Source of the DNA: Solirubrobacter sp963724195
GTDB taxonomy: Bacteria; Actinomycetota; Thermoleophilia; Solirubrobacterales; Solirubrobacteraceae
Length of the DNA: 64,000 nt
Reading direction: 5' to 3'
NCBI GenBank assembly: GCA_963724195.1
Contig: CAVRTQ010000018.1
Location: forward strand, 186,001-250,000
Shown here: positions 46,766 through 56,843 of the stretch, one piece after another
Layout: each line of letters opens with the position of its first letter
Position numbering within the stretch: position 1 is the first letter of the stretch
Position numbers and translations under genes: made by a program
The notes under the pieces: generated by a model
Database searches by the model: none
What the model was told of the DNA's origin: nothing
The model's input: the letters and a program-made list of their open reading frames with translations, nothing else

Positions 46766-48787
46766 TCAGGTCCGGTCGACGCAAGCAGCCGTCGCAGCGT
46801 CGAACTCGCGCCGGAGGTCGCGGATCTCGTCGCGGAGCTTGGCCGCGTACTCGAAGCGCAGCTCCTCGGCGGCGGCGAGCATCTCCTCCTCGAGCTCGCG
46901 CATCATCTTCTCGAGCTCGCTGACCGACATGTCGCCCTGCTTCTCGGCGCGGCGGCCTCGGCGGCTCTTCTTCGGGACCTTCGAGTCGGACATCAGGAAC
47001 TCGGAGATGTCCGAGATGCCCTTGACGATCGTCTCCGGCGTGATGCCGTGCTGCTCGTTGTAGGCCCGCTGGATCTCGCGGCGGCGGTCGGTCTCCTGGA
47101 GCGCCGTGCGCATCGCCGCGGTCTCCTTGTCCGCGTACATGATCACCTTGCCGTCCACGTTGCGGGCGGCGCGGCCGATGGTCTGGATGAGCGACGTCGC
47201 GCCGCGCAGGAAGCCTTCCTTGTCGGCGTCCAGGATCGCGACGAGCGACACCTCCGGCAGGTCCAGGCCCTCACGCAGCAGGTTGACGCCGACGAGCACG
47301 TCGTACTCGCCGAGCCGGAGCTGACGGATGATCTGGATCCGCTCCAGCGTGTCCACCTCCGAGTGCAGGTAGCGCACGCGGAAGCCCATCTCCAGCAGGT
47401 AGTCCGTGAGGTCCTCGGACATCTTCTTGGTCAGCGTGGTCACGAGCACGCGCTCGTTGCGCTCCACGCGGACGCGGACCTCGCCCATCAGATCGTCGAT
47501 CTGGTTCTTCGTCTCGCGGACGTCGATCTCGGGGTCGATGATGCCCGTCGGGCGGACGATCTGCTCGACGATGGTCTGCGAGTGCTCGCGCTCGTACGGG
47601 CCGGGCGTGGCGCTCACGTACACGATCTGCGGCGTGATCGAGAGCCACTCGTCGAACGTCTGCGGCCGGTTGTCCATCGCGCTCGGCAGGCGGAAGCCGT
47701 AGTCCACGAGCGTCGTCTTGCGCGAGCGGTCGCCCTCGAACATCGCGCCGACCTGCGGCACGGTCTGATGCGACTCGTCGATGAAGCAGACGAAGTCCTT
47801 GGGGAAGTAGTCGATCAGGCAGTACGGCCGCGAGCCCGGCATCCGGCCGTCGAGGATGCGCGAGTAGTTCTCGATGCCCGAGCAGAACCCGACTTCCTTG
47901 AGCATCTCCATGTCGTACTGCGTGCGCTGGCGCAGGCGGTGCGACTCCAGGAGCTTGCCCTCGGCCTCCAGCTCCTTGCAGCGCTCGTTGAGCTCGTGGC
48001 CGATCTCGGCCACGGCGCGCTCCATCGTGCCTTCCTTGACGTTGTAGTGCGTCGCCGGCCAGATCGCGACGTGCTCGAGGTCGTCCTTGATGATCTCGCC
48101 CGTCACCGGGTCGAAGTGCTGCAGGCGCTCCACCTCGTCGCCGAACAGCAGCGCCCGGAAGGCCGTCTCCTCGTAGGCCGGGAAGACCTCCAGCGTGTCC
48201 CCGCGCACGCGGAACGTGCCGCGGCCCAGCGCCGTGTCGTTGCGGTTGTACTGCAGGTGGACGAGCTTGCGCAGGAGCTCGTCGCGGTCCACGTCCTCGC
48301 CCTTGACGATGACCTGGCAGTTCTCGTTGTAGGTCTCCGGCGAGCCGAGGCCGAAGATGCAGGACACCGAGGCGACGATGATCACGTCGCGGCGAGCGAA
48401 CAGGGACGCCGTCGCCGCGTGCCGCAGCCGGTCGATCTCCTGGTTGATCGCCGAGTCCTTCTCGATGTACAGGTCCCGCGACGGGACGTAGGCCTCGGGC
48501 TGGTAGTAGTCGTAGTAGGAGACGAAGTACTCGACCGAGTTCGTCGGGAAGTACGTCCGGAACTCGTTGCAGAGCTGCGCGGCGAGCGTCTTGTTGTGCG
48601 CCATGATCAGCGCCGGCCGCTGGACCGCCTCGATCGTCGCGGCCATCGTCATCGTCTTGCCGGTGCCGGTGGCGCCGAGCAGCGTCAGGCCGCTGTCCCC
48701 GCGCTCGATCCCGTTCGCCAGGGCTTCGATCGCCTTCGGCTGGTCGGCGGTCGGCGAGTAGACGGCGTCGAGCTTGAAGGGCGGCAT
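46766..48787 (-). CDS. uvrB: Excinuclease ABC subunit B
   Basis: 673 residues, complete and unbroken. UvrB is the helicase-like core of nucleotide-excision repair that receives damage from UvrA and recruits UvrC. Walker A is TLLGATGTGKTMTMA; the beta-hairpin region is YYDYYQPEAYVPSRD; FIDESHQTVPQ is the DExH box; LREGLDLPEVSLVAILDADKEGFLR and QTIGRAARNVDGKVIMYAD are helicase motifs V and VI; the C-terminal UVR coiled coil is LEKMMRELEEEMLAAAEELRFEYAAKLRDEI. ATG 48787 is preferred over TTG 48793. Confidence 0.98.
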   Translation of the reverse strand: MPPFKLDAVYSPTADQPKAIEALANGIERGDSGLTLLGATGTGKTMTMAATIEAVQRPALIMAHNKTLAAQLCNEFRTYFPTNSVEYFVSYYDYYQPEAYVPSRDLYIEKDSAINQEIDRLRHAATASLFARRDVIIVASVSCIFGLGSPETYNENCQVIVKGEDVDRDELLRKLVHLQYNRNDTALGRGTFRVRGDTLEVFPAYEETAFRALLFGDEVERLQHFDPVTGEIIKDDLEHVAIWPATHYNVKEGTMERAVAEIGHELNERCKELEAEGKLLESHRLRQRTQYDMEMLKEVGFCSGIENYSRILDGRMPGSRPYCLIDYFPKDFVCFIDESHQTVPQVGAMFEGDRSRKTTLVDYGFRLPSAMDNRPQTFDEWLSITPQIVYVSATPGPYEREHSQTIVEQIVRPTGIIDPEIDVRETKNQIDDLMGEVRVRVERNERVLVTTLTKKMSEDLTDYLLEMGFRVRYLHSEVDTLERIQIIRQLRLGEYDVLVGVNLLREGLDLPEVSLVAILDADKEGFLRGATSLIQTIGRAARNVDGKVIMYADKETAAMRTALQETDRRREIQRAYNEQHGITPETIVKGISDISEFLMSDSKVPKKSRRGRRAEKQGDMSVSELEKMMRELEEEMLAAAEELRFEYAAKLRDEIRDLRREFDAATAACVDRT

Positions 48788-48866
48788 CGCCAACGCACGA
48801 TAGATGAGCGGGAGGATGGATTCCGTCGAACGCGTGTTCGGGCGTCGCCCAGAAGCAGCGCGTCGA

Positions 48867-49887
48867 TCACGTCGTCCGCCGCTCGACCACCGTGAGCGCC
48901 TGGACCTCCTCGACGGGATCGTGCACGCCGTGCTCGATCGCGGCCACCAGCAGGTCCGCGGCCAGCTCTCCGCTCTCCCGCAGCGGCTGGCGGATCGTGG
49001 TCAGCCCCACGATCTCGGCCAGGTCCACGTCGTCGAAGCCGATCACCGCCACGTCCTCCGGTACCCGTACGCCCAGCGCCTCGCACGCCTTGAGCACGCC
49101 GATCGCCTGCACGTCGGAGGCGGCGAAGATCGCGGTCGGCGGGGAGGTCAGTGCCAGCAGCGAGCGCGCCAGCACCGCACCTTCGTCCCGGTCCGGATGG
49201 CCGAATCGCTCCAGCTCCGGCTCAAGCCGGATTCCGGCGCGCTGAAGCGCAGCACCAAACCCGCGCCGTCGATCCTCCGACGAAGTGAATCCGTACGCGT
49301 TGGTGGGATGATCCCCGAGGAAAGCGATGCGGCTGTGCCCCTTTGCGAGCAGATGCTCCGCGGCCAGCTCGCCGCCGTGGACGTTGTCCACGACGACGCG
49401 CGGGAGCCGCGGGTGAGTGACGTCGAGCAGAACGGCGGGCAGGTCATCGCGCTGCAACGCGTCGATCTCGTGGTCGTAGATCGGCAGCGAGACCACGAGC
49501 AGACCGGCGATGCGGTTGCGGTCGGCGAGGTCGCGCATCGCGTCCGCGCGCTGCTCGGGCGCCTCCACGTCGAACAGCAGCAGGTCGTACCCGCGCTGAC
49601 CGTGCCGCGCCAACCGCGCGACCACGCCACGCAGCCGCTCGATCGCGGAATGGGTCGTGAAGAACGGCACCAGCGACCCCGACCGCGGTGGACCGCCCGA
49701 GCGACAGCGTCCGCGCCGTGGCGTTGATCCGGTAGCCCAGTTCGTCCACCGCCGCTTTCACACGCGCGCGCGTGGGCTCCACGACGAGCGGACTGTCGTT
49801 GAGCACGCGCGAGACGGTGGCGGCGCTCACGCCGGCGTGGCGAGCGACATCCCGGATGGTCGGGCCGCGGCCCCGCGAAGCACCCAT
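48867..49887 (-). CDS. LacI-family repressor, one frameshift
   Basis: About 339 residues after correcting one base near 49685. The helix-turn-helix and hinge are TIRDVARHAGVSAATVSRVLNDSPLVV and NATARTLSLGRS, followed by the periplasmic-binding-protein-like effector domain (VDNVHGGELAAEHLLAKGHSRIAFLGD, AIFAASDVQAIGVLKACEALG, DVAVIGFDDVDLAEIV). Position beside a sugar ABC operon and an alpha-glucosidase suggests it responds to an alpha-glucoside. A LacI-type palindrome lies 45 bp upstream of its start. Confidence 0.9.
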
Positions 49888-49932
49888 GAACACCGCAGCT
49901 TGACAACTTCCGACCAGCGTGGTGGAGTCGCA

Positions 49933-49946
49933 TGAAACCGGTTACA
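49933..49946. promoter_or_regulatory. LacI-type operator TGAAACCGGTTACA
   Basis: A 14-bp palindrome with one mismatched pair and a central CCGG/CG, the usual form of LacI/GalR-family sites. It stands between the divergent lacI-like and narL-like genes and so could control both. I found no second copy before the transporter genes. Confidence 0.6.
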
Positions 49947-49969
49947 TCGAGTCAGAGGAGCGACGGCGG

Positions 49970-50567
49970 GTGACCATGGGGACGAGCGTGCGGCTGCTCG
50001 CGGTGGATCCGCACGAGCTGATCACGTGGGGCCTGCGCACGGTCCTGAGCCAGCAACCGTGGGTCGAGCGCTGCCTGCAGGCCAACGATCTCGCCCAGGC
50101 GGGCGTGCTGGCCGCGCGCTACACGCCGCACGTGATCCTCGTCGACGGCTCGCTCGCCGACGGCGGCGACTTCCACGAGCTCCAGCGCACCTCCCCTGCG
50201 AGCCGGCTCGTCGTGATGACCGAGCGCCAGTCGGTGCCCGCCCGGCTGCTGCACACGGTCCGCGCGTGCGGGTTCGTCTCCAAGGCCTGGGGCATCGAGG
50301 AGATCGTCGCCGCGGTGCGGCTCGCGGGGCTCGGCCTGGGGCTCGCGCCCGCCTGAGCTCTCGGGCGACGCGCCGCGGCTCACCCCGCGCGAGGAGCAGG
50401 TCCTGTCGATGATCGCGCGCGGCGAGACCAACGACGAGATCGCGGTGGACCTCAAGCTCTCGCCGAACACCGTCAAGCAACACGCGAGCAGCGCGTACCG
50501 CAAGCTCAACGCGCACAACCGCACCGAAGCGGTGCGGCGCGCACAGTTCCACGGGCTGATCACCTGA
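49970..50567 (+). CDS. NarL/LuxR-type response regulator, one frameshift
   Basis: About 198 residues. The receiver domain has the acidic pocket (LLAVDPHE), the phospho-acceptor Asp in HVILVDGSLAD and the conserved Lys in GFVSKAW. The C-terminal LuxR helix-turn-helix is LTPREEQVLSMIARGETNDEIAVDLKLSPNTVKQHASSAYRKL. No histidine kinase is next to it. A one-base shift near 50355 creates a false TGA at the domain junction. GTG 49970 has AGGAG nine bases before it. It lies between the LacI gene and the sugar transporter, whose expression it may tune. Confidence 0.85.
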
Positions 50568-50742
50568 CGTCAGTAGCCCATTCGGGTGTATCGGGTGCAC
50601 CTCTTCGGACCACACAAGTTGCGAATGTCACAGCAGGTGGGTACACCCCCCGCGAAGAAGTAGGGGGCAGCGAAGGCTGCTGAAAACCTCGTCGTAAGCT
50701 GACGGCGGAGGTGACTCCACCGTCTTGGGGGAGAGGAGACTC

Positions 50743-52005
50743 ATGAGGCGTGCGGGACCGGGAGCAGTGGCTGTGGTGGCCGCTGCCTGCGCCATCGTCG
50801 TCGCGGGTTGCGGAGGTGACGACGGCGGAACGGCAACCATCCAGTACTTGGGGCCGCTCGATCCGGGCGGCACCAACGTGGCGGCCGCGAAGGAGTGTTC
50901 GGACCAGTCCAACGGGCGGTATCGGGTCGCCATGTCCCCGGTCGCCAACAGCGCCGACGCCACGCGCGAGCTGTTCGTGCGCCGTCTGGCCGCGGGCGAC
51001 AAGAACATGGACATCATCAACATGGACACCATCTACACGCCCGAGTTCGCGGAGGCGGGATGGATGACCGAGTTGACCGGCGCCAACAAGGAGGACGCGC
51101 TCGACGATGTCCTCGACGGCCCGGCCCAGTCCGTGACCTGGAAGGACAAGGTCTACGGCATTCCCACCAACACCAACGTCCAGTTGCTCTGGTACCGCAA
51201 GGACCTCGTCCCGAAGCCGCCCGAGACGTGGGACGAGATGATCGAGATGGCCAAGAAGCTGCCTCCGGTCAAGGGCAACATCCTCGAGCAGGGCCAGAAG
51301 TACGAGGGCTACGTCGTGTGGTTCAACAACCTCGTGGCGTCGGCCGGCGGGGAGATCGTGAACGCCGAGGGCAAGCCGGTGCTCAACGAGGCCGCGGTCA
51401 AGGCCGCGACGATCATCCGTGACGTCGCCCGCTCCGGTCGCGCCGACTCGTCGCTCTCCACCGCGCAAGAAGACCCGTCGCGCCTCGCCTTCGAGGCCGA
51501 CAAGGGCGCCTTCCTGCTCAACTGGCCGTACGTCTACGCCGCCGCCCGCGCGGACGCGGAGACCTCCGAGGTCACCAAGAAGGTCTTCGAGAACATGGGC
51601 TACGCCCGCTGGCCGGGCGTCAACAAGGGCGAGCCGAGCAAGGTCTCGATCGGCGGCGCCAACCTCGGTGTCCCGAAGACGAGCAAGCACCCCGAGCTCG
51701 CGATCGAGGCCGCGCTGTGCATGACCAGCGAGAAGTGGCAGCGCCAGGAGGCCATCAAGGAAGGCCTGCCGCCGGTCATGAACAAGGTCTACGACGACGC
51801 CGAGGTCCGCAAGGTCTACCCCTTCGCCGATCTGCTGCGCGACCAGCTCAAGGATGCGGTGGTGCGCCCGCCGACCCCGTCCTACTCGGACGTGACGCTG
51901 GCCATCCAGGACACCCTGCACCCGCCGGCCTCGATCGATCCCCAGAAGTCGATCGACACGCTGCGTGACCGGCTGGAGATTCTCGCCGACGGAGGGATGT
52001 ACTGA
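50743..52005 (+). CDS. Sugar ABC transporter substrate-binding lipoprotein (family 1)
   Basis: 420 residues. The lipobox IVVAGC after a hydrophobic leader marks a lipid-anchored protein. Typical of family 1 binding proteins are DIINMDTIYTPEFAEAGWMTEL, YGIPTNTNVQLLWYRKDLV, PPETWDEMIEMAKKL, and WPGVNKGEPSKVSIGGANLGVPKTSKHPELAIEA. The set matches trehalose/maltose-type proteins such as ThuE, LpqY or AglE. A GAGAGGAG ribosome site precedes the ATG. It is the first gene of a four-gene transport operon and overlaps the permease start by one base. Confidence 0.92.
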   Translation: MRRAGPGAVAVVAAACAIVVAGCGGDDGGTATIQYLGPLDPGGTNVAAAKECSDQSNGRYRVAMSPVANSADATRELFVRRLAAGDKNMDIINMDTIYTPEFAEAGWMTELTGANKEDALDDVLDGPAQSVTWKDKVYGIPTNTNVQLLWYRKDLVPKPPETWDEMIEMAKKLPPVKGNILEQGQKYEGYVVWFNNLVASAGGEIVNAEGKPVLNEAAVKAATIIRDVARSGRADSSLSTAQEDPSRLAFEADKGAFLLNWPYVYAAARADAETSEVTKKVFENMGYARWPGVNKGEPSKVSIGGANLGVPKTSKHPELAIEAALCMTSEKWQRQEAIKEGLPPVMNKVYDDAEVRKVYPFADLLRDQLKDAVVRPPTPSYSDVTLAIQDTLHPPASIDPQKSIDTLRDRLEILADGGMY

Positions 52006-52926
52006 TGGCCGTCGCCGCCGAATCTGCCGAGACCACCGCCCCGTCCGCGCACACCGGTCTGACCGACCGCGCGAAGGCCGAGCGCAAGTTCGCCTACATC
52101 CTGTGCGCCCCCGCCGTCCTCGTGATGGCGCTGGTCGCCGGGTTCCCGATCGTCTACGCCTTCTGGCTCTCGCTCCGGCGCGAGGATCTGCGTTTCCCGG
52201 ACGCCGGCGAGTTCATCGGCTTCTCCAACTACGCCACCGTGCTCTCCTCGAGCACGTGGTGGAGCGCGTTCAGCAACACGATGATCATCACGGTCGTCTC
52301 GGTGCTGCTCGAGCTCGCCCTCGGCATGCTGATCGCGCAGGCGATGTACCGGGCGATCTTCGCCCGGACCGGCGATCCGCGCCTCCGTGCTCGTGCCGTA
52401 CGGCGCGGTCACCGTCGTCGCCGCGTTCGCGTGGCGTCTGGCGTTCGATCCGGCGACCGGGTTCGCGACCGAGCTGTTCAACCTCGACCCGCCGCCGCTG
52501 ACGACGCACTGGGGCTCGATGTTCGTGATCATCACGGCGGAGGTCTGGAAGACGACGCCGTTCATCGCCCTGCTGCTGTTGGGTGGCTTGGCGCTGATCC
52601 CCGACGACCTCTACAAGGCCGCCAAGATGGACGGCGCGAGCGCGTGGCAGCGGTTCGTGAAGATCACGCTGCCGCTGATCAAACCCGCGCTCATGGTCGC
52701 GGTGCTGTTCCGCACGCTCGACGCGTTCCGCATCTACGACGCCGCGTTCATCATCACGCGCGGCGCCAACGACACGGACACGGTGTCGATCCTCGGTTAC
52801 GAGCAGCTCGTCAACCGGCTCAACCTGGGTCTCGGATCGGCCGTCTCGATCCTGATCTTCATCTGCGTGATGATCATCGCGTTCATCTTCTTCCGCTTCC
52901 TGGGCGCGAGCCCGGAGAGGAGGTAA
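52005..52926 (+). CDS. ABC sugar permease, MalF/ThuF-like, one frameshift
   Basis: About 306 residues after removing one base near 52377. Six hydrophobic helices are visible, and the EAA loop that meets the ATPase is DDLYKAAKMDGASAWQRFVKITLPLIKPAL. LGMLIAQAMYR and WKTTPFIALLLLGGLALIPDDLY are also family-typical. It forms half of the membrane pore for sugar uptake. The ATG shares one base with the stop of the binding-protein gene (TGATG). Confidence 0.92.
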
Positions 52927-52931
52927 CGGTC

Positions 52932-53770
52932 ATGGACCAGTACACCCGCAACCAGAAGATCCTGTGGGCGATCGGCACCGTCGTCGTGCTCTTCTACGCC
53001 CTCGTCCCGGTGGCGTGGATCCTCTCGCTGTCGCTCAAGACCCCGGAGACGATCGGCGACCAGAAGCTTCTTCCCGTCCGACGTCACGCTGGACAACTAC
53101 AGCGCCGTGTTCGAGGAAGGCCTGGGCTTCAACCGCGCGCTGTTCAACTCGATCGGCATCGCGCTGATCACCACCATCCTGGCGCTCGCGTTCGCCTCGA
53201 TGGCGGCCTACGCGATCACGCGCTTGGACTTCCCGGGCAAGACGCTGATCCTCGCCGGGCGCGCTCGCCGTGTCGATGTTCCCGGCGATCTCCGTGGTCG
53301 GCGGCCTGTTCAACGTCTGGCGCGTCGTGGGTCTGTACGACACGTGGCCGGGGTTGATCCTGCCGTACCTGTCGTTCGCGCTCCCGCTCTCGATCTACAC
53401 GCTCTCGGCGTTCTTCAGAGAGATACCGTGGGACCTCGAGAAAGCGGCGCAGATGGACGGCGCGACCGGCATGCAGGCCTTCCGGCGCGTGATCCTGCCG
53501 CTGGCCATGCCGGGCGTGTTCACGGCCGGCATCCTGGCCTTCATCGCGGCCTGGAACGACTTCCTGTTCGCGAACGTGCTCACGTCGACCGACGCGGCAC
53601 GCACCGCCCCGGTGGCGCTGTCGTACTTCCGCGGCGCCTCGCAGTTCACCGATCCGTCGGGAGCGATCGCCGCAGGCGCGGTGGTCGTGACGATCCCGAT
53701 CCTGATCATGGTCCTGATCTTCCAGCGGCGAATCGTGTCCGGCCTCACCTCCGGCGCGGTCAAGGGGTAA
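52932..53770 (+). CDS. ABC sugar permease, MalG/ThuG-like, two frameshifts
   Basis: About 279 residues. One extra base near 53070 and one near 53262 break the frame. Helices include GTVVVLFYALVPVAWILSLSL and FALPLSIYTLSAFFREIP, and the EAA loop is WDLEKAAQMDGATGMQAFRRVILPLAMPGV. WNDFLFANVLTS is a MalG hallmark. It pairs with the MalF-like permease five bases upstream. The ATPase gene starts six bases after its stop. Confidence 0.92.
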
Positions 53771-53776
53771 TCGAAG

Positions 53777-54958
53777 ATGGCTGACATCGTTCTCGACAAC
53801 GTCACCAAGACGTACTCGGACGGCTACACGGCGGTCAAGGGCCTCAACCTGGAGATCGCCGACGGCGAGTTCATGATCCTCGTCGGCCCGTCGGGCTGCG
53901 GGAAGTCGACCGCCTTGAACATGATCGCGGGGCTCGAGGACATCTCGTCCGGTGAGCTGCGGATCGGCGGCGAGGTGGTCAACAAGAAGGCCCCGCGCGA
54001 CCGCGACATCGCGATGGTGTTCCAGAGCTACGCGCTGTACCCGCACATGACCGTGCGCGACAACATCGCGTTCGCGCTGAAGCTGGCGAAGCGGCCGCAG
54101 TCGGAGATCGACGGCAAGGTCAACGAGGCCGCCGAGATCCTCGACCTCCAGAACCACCTGGACCGCAAGCCGGCGAACCTGTCCGGCGGCCAGCGCCAGC
54201 GCGTGGCCATGGGGCGCGCGATCGTGCGCAACCCGAAGGCGTTCCTGATGGACGAGCCGCTCTCGAACCTGGACGCGAAGCTGCGCGTGCAGATGCGGGC
54301 GGAGGTGGCGCGCATCCAGCACCGCCTCAACACCACCACGGTCTACGTGACCCACGACCAGACCGAGGCCATGACGCTGGGCGACCGCGTGGCCATCATG
54401 CTGCACGGCGACCTCCAGCAGGTCGCGTCGCCGATGGAGCTCTACAACCACCCGAGGAACCTGTTCGTGGCGGGCTTCATCGGGTCGCCGGGCATGAACT
54501 TCCTGCCCGCGAAGATCGAGGACGGCGTCGCGAAGTTGCCGATGGTCGACATCAAGCTCCCGCAGGACGTCGCCGAGCGGGTCGGCCGCATCGACTCGAG
54601 CCGGAACATCATCGCGGGCATCCGGCCGGAGGACTTCGAGGAGGTCAGCCAGGTCAGCGCCGACCAGCGGGCGCGAGGCACGACGTTCACGACGAAGTTC
54701 GACCTCGTCGAGGCGATGGGCGCGGAGTACTACGTCCACTTCTCGGCGGGTGACGCCACCGTCCATTCCTCGCAGGTCGACGACCTGATGGCCGACGCCG
54801 GCGGCGTGGCCGAGCTGTCCGATCAGGGCGCGGTGGTCGTCGCGCGCCTGGATTCGGAGGCCAAGGTCAAGGTCGGCGAGCCGAGCGAGGTCTGGGTCGA
54901 CGCGACCAAGCTGCACTTCTTCGACGCCGACTCCGGCGAGAACCTCTCAGCCGCGTAG
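53777..54958 (+). CDS. Sugar ABC transporter ATPase, MsiK/UgpC-like
   Basis: 393 residues, unbroken. Walker A is LVGPSGCGKSTALNMIAG, Q-loop MVFQSYALYPHMTV, signature NLSGGQRQRVAMGRAI, Walker B FLMDEPLSNLD, switch His in YVTHDQTEAMTLGDR. The C-terminal MalK-type regulatory domain (IAGIRPEDFEEV, EAMGAEYYVHF) is present, so it could be regulated and could serve several sugar transporters. It ends the operon and is followed by a perfect hairpin. Confidence 0.95.
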   Translation: MADIVLDNVTKTYSDGYTAVKGLNLEIADGEFMILVGPSGCGKSTALNMIAGLEDISSGELRIGGEVVNKKAPRDRDIAMVFQSYALYPHMTVRDNIAFALKLAKRPQSEIDGKVNEAAEILDLQNHLDRKPANLSGGQRQRVAMGRAIVRNPKAFLMDEPLSNLDAKLRVQMRAEVARIQHRLNTTTVYVTHDQTEAMTLGDRVAIMLHGDLQQVASPMELYNHPRNLFVAGFIGSPGMNFLPAKIEDGVAKLPMVDIKLPQDVAERVGRIDSSRNIIAGIRPEDFEEVSQVSADQRARGTTFTTKFDLVEAMGAEYYVHFSAGDATVHSSQVDDLMADAGGVAELSDQGAVVVARLDSEAKVKVGEPSEVWVDATKLHFFDADSGENLSAA

Positions 54959-54967
54959 CTCGCAGGA

Positions 54968-55000
54968 TGAGCGCCTCGCTCGGTGCGAGCGAGGCGCTCA
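54968..55000. terminator. Perfect 15-bp hairpin after the transport operon
   Basis: Arms TGAGCGCCTCGCTCG and CGAGCGAGGCGCTCA enclose GTG. It begins ten bases after the ATPase stop and lies at the 3' end of the convergent alpha-glucosidase gene, so it can stop transcription in both directions. Confidence 0.8.
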
Positions 55001-55027
55001 CCGCTTCTCGGGCCGGGTCGCTGGAGA

Positions 55028-56434
55028 TCACCAGCGACGCCGGTCCGCGTCGAGCGGGAGCGCCTGGTCGGTGAAGTTGACCGCGACCAGGTAGGTGTCG
55101 TCGCGGGTCCAGGCCACGATGCCCGGCCCGAGGTCCAGCATCTGCTGGTCGCCCGTGATCCGCAGGTCCGCGAGGGCCTTCGTGAGGTTGAGCGTGGAGT
55201 GCGGGTCTGCGGCCTGCGTGGCCGCGTTGAGCGTCGCCGCCTCGTCGATGAACGGCAGCCACGCGCTGTCCGCCGTGGTGAAGCCGTAGCCCGGCCCCTC
55301 CGGCGTCCACGGGATCGGCGCGCGCTCGGGGTCGCGGCCGTCGACGTCGACGACGCGGTCGGGCGGGATGGTCGCGTCCGGGAGGCCCAGCTCCTCGCCC
55401 TGGTAGATGAACGGCGTGCCCTTGAGGCCGTAGAGCATCACGAGGATCGCGCGGGCGCGCTCGGCGCCGAGCCCATCGTGGTCGAAGCGCGAGCGCGGGC
55501 GGTTCTTGTCGTGGTTGGCCAGGAACCAGGCCGGCCACGCGTGATCCTCGGCCAGACGCTCGAAATCGTCGATCGCGGTGGCGTAGGCCTCCGCGCCCCA
55601 GTCCTGGTCGATGAAGACGAAGTTGTGCGCGAGGTGGAGTTGGTTGCCGTACTGCAGGTAGGCGACGACGCGGTGCAGGTCCTGCAGCGCCACCTCCCCC
55701 ACGATCATGCGGTCCTCGTACTCGTCCACGACCTTGCGGATGCCGCGCAGGCGGTCGTGGATCGACTCCCAGTCCTCGTTGTGCGGGCGCGCCGCGCCGG
55801 CCTGGTCGCGCAGGAGCGGGTCCTTGGCGATCCGCGGGATCGCGTCCAGGCGCAGGCCGTCGACACCGCGATCCATCCAGAAGCGGATCACGTCGTGCAT
55901 CGCCTGCTCGACCTCGGGGTTGTCCCAGTTCAGGTCGGGCTGCTCGGGCATGAAGCTGTGCAGGTAGTACTGCTGCGTGGTCTCGTCGAACGTCCACGCC
56001 GCGCCGCAGGCCTTGAACACCGACTCCCAGTCGTTGGGCTGGTCGCGCCAGACGTACCAGTCGCGCTTGGGGTTCTCCCGCGAGCTGCGGGATTCGAGGA
56101 ACCAGGGGTGCTGGTTGGAGCTGTGGTTCGGGACCCAGTCCAGGATCAGCTTCATCCCGCGCGCGTGCGTCTCCGCGACGAGCTCGTCCAGGTCCGCGAG
56201 CGTGCCGAACACCGGGTCGATGTCGCAGTAGTCGGCCACGTCGTACCCGAAGTCGGCCATCGGCGAGGTGAAGATCGGGCTGAGCCAGATCCCCTCGACC
56301 TTGAGGCCCTGCAAGTAGTCGAGCTTGCTCGTGATGCCTTTGAGGTCACCGACGCCGTCGCCGCCTGAGTCCGCGAACGAACGCGGATAGATCTGATAGA
56401 TGGCGCCCCGCTGCCACCACGCCTGCTCGCCCAT
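55028..56434 (-). CDS. GH13 alpha-glucosidase (oligo-1,6-glucosidase type)
   Basis: 468 residues in the raw frame. WWQRGAIYQIYPRSFADSGGDGVGDL is the usual start, DWVPNHSS region I, GLRLDAIPR carries the nucleophile Asp (about 197), MIVGEVAL the acid/base Glu (about 247) and FLANHDKNRP the third Asp (about 309). It is cytoplasmic (no signal) and would split the imported alpha-glucoside. The stop falls within the C-terminal beta domain; another frame continues SLVISSDPAREAVSASL, so a one-base shift near 55045 is likely and the real end is close to 54960. Convergent with the transport operon. Confidence 0.92.
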   Translation of the reverse strand: MGEQAWWQRGAIYQIYPRSFADSGGDGVGDLKGITSKLDYLQGLKVEGIWLSPIFTSPMADFGYDVADYCDIDPVFGTLADLDELVAETHARGMKLILDWVPNHSSNQHPWFLESRSSRENPKRDWYVWRDQPNDWESVFKACGAAWTFDETTQQYYLHSFMPEQPDLNWDNPEVEQAMHDVIRFWMDRGVDGLRLDAIPRIAKDPLLRDQAGAARPHNEDWESIHDRLRGIRKVVDEYEDRMIVGEVALQDLHRVVAYLQYGNQLHLAHNFVFIDQDWGAEAYATAIDDFERLAEDHAWPAWFLANHDKNRPRSRFDHDGLGAERARAILVMLYGLKGTPFIYQGEELGLPDATIPPDRVVDVDGRDPERAPIPWTPEGPGYGFTTADSAWLPFIDEAATLNAATQAADPHSTLNLTKALADLRITGDQQMLDLGPGIVAWTRDDTYLVAVNFTDQALPLDADRRRW

Positions 56435-56455
56435 GCCCGCGATTATGCTGATGGC

Positions 56456-56749
56456 ATGCGTCTCTGGGTCGCAGCCACGCTCGTCATGGTCGTCGCCGGC
56501 ATCGTCGTGTGGGTCCTGTGGAGCGACACGACCGCCGGGATGGGGATCGGGCTCTCGCTCGTCGGCATCGCGTCGGTGATCGCGGTGTCGCTCGTGTTCT
56601 TCATGGTCGGCCAGTCAGAGGACACCGAGCGCGCGGCGGCCGCGGCGCCGCCGGAGCCGGACGCGGACGAGGAGAAGCCGGCCGAGGATCCGCACCCCCG
56701 GCCGGCGCTGGACCGGCGGCGGCCTATGCCGCCGCGTCGGCCCAGTTAG
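56456..56749 (+). CDS. Small two-helix membrane protein
   Basis: 97 residues: two hydrophobic helices (LWVAATLVMVVAGIVVWVLW and IGLSLVGIASVIAVSLVFFM), then a charged cytoplasmic tail rich in Pro, Glu and Arg (PPEPDADEEKPAED, ending RRRPMPPRRPS). I know no named family. It stands alone, divergent from the glucosidase gene by 21 bp and convergent with the thioesterase gene. Confidence 0.65.
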   Translation: MRLWVAATLVMVVAGIVVWVLWSDTTAGMGIGLSLVGIASVIAVSLVFFMVGQSEDTERAAAAAPPEPDADEEKPAEDPHPRPALDRRRPMPPRRPS

Positions 56750-56843
56750 CGGCCGTCGGACTTGCGGCGATGATCGTCGCGGCCGGCAGTTCGAGCGAGG
56801 TCAACACTGCCCGCTCATTTGCCCACCGGACGGCGAACGGTTC

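Noticed and set aside
46484..48895. A long open frame (about 800 codons) on the plus strand opposite uvrB.
   Set aside because: Antisense shadow of uvrB, rich in Arg, His and Val-Asp repeats with no domain.
50568..50742. A second LacI operator before the sugar-binding protein gene.
   Set aside because: The best candidate, around GGTGACTCCACC, is a short imperfect palindrome without the CG-centred LacI form.
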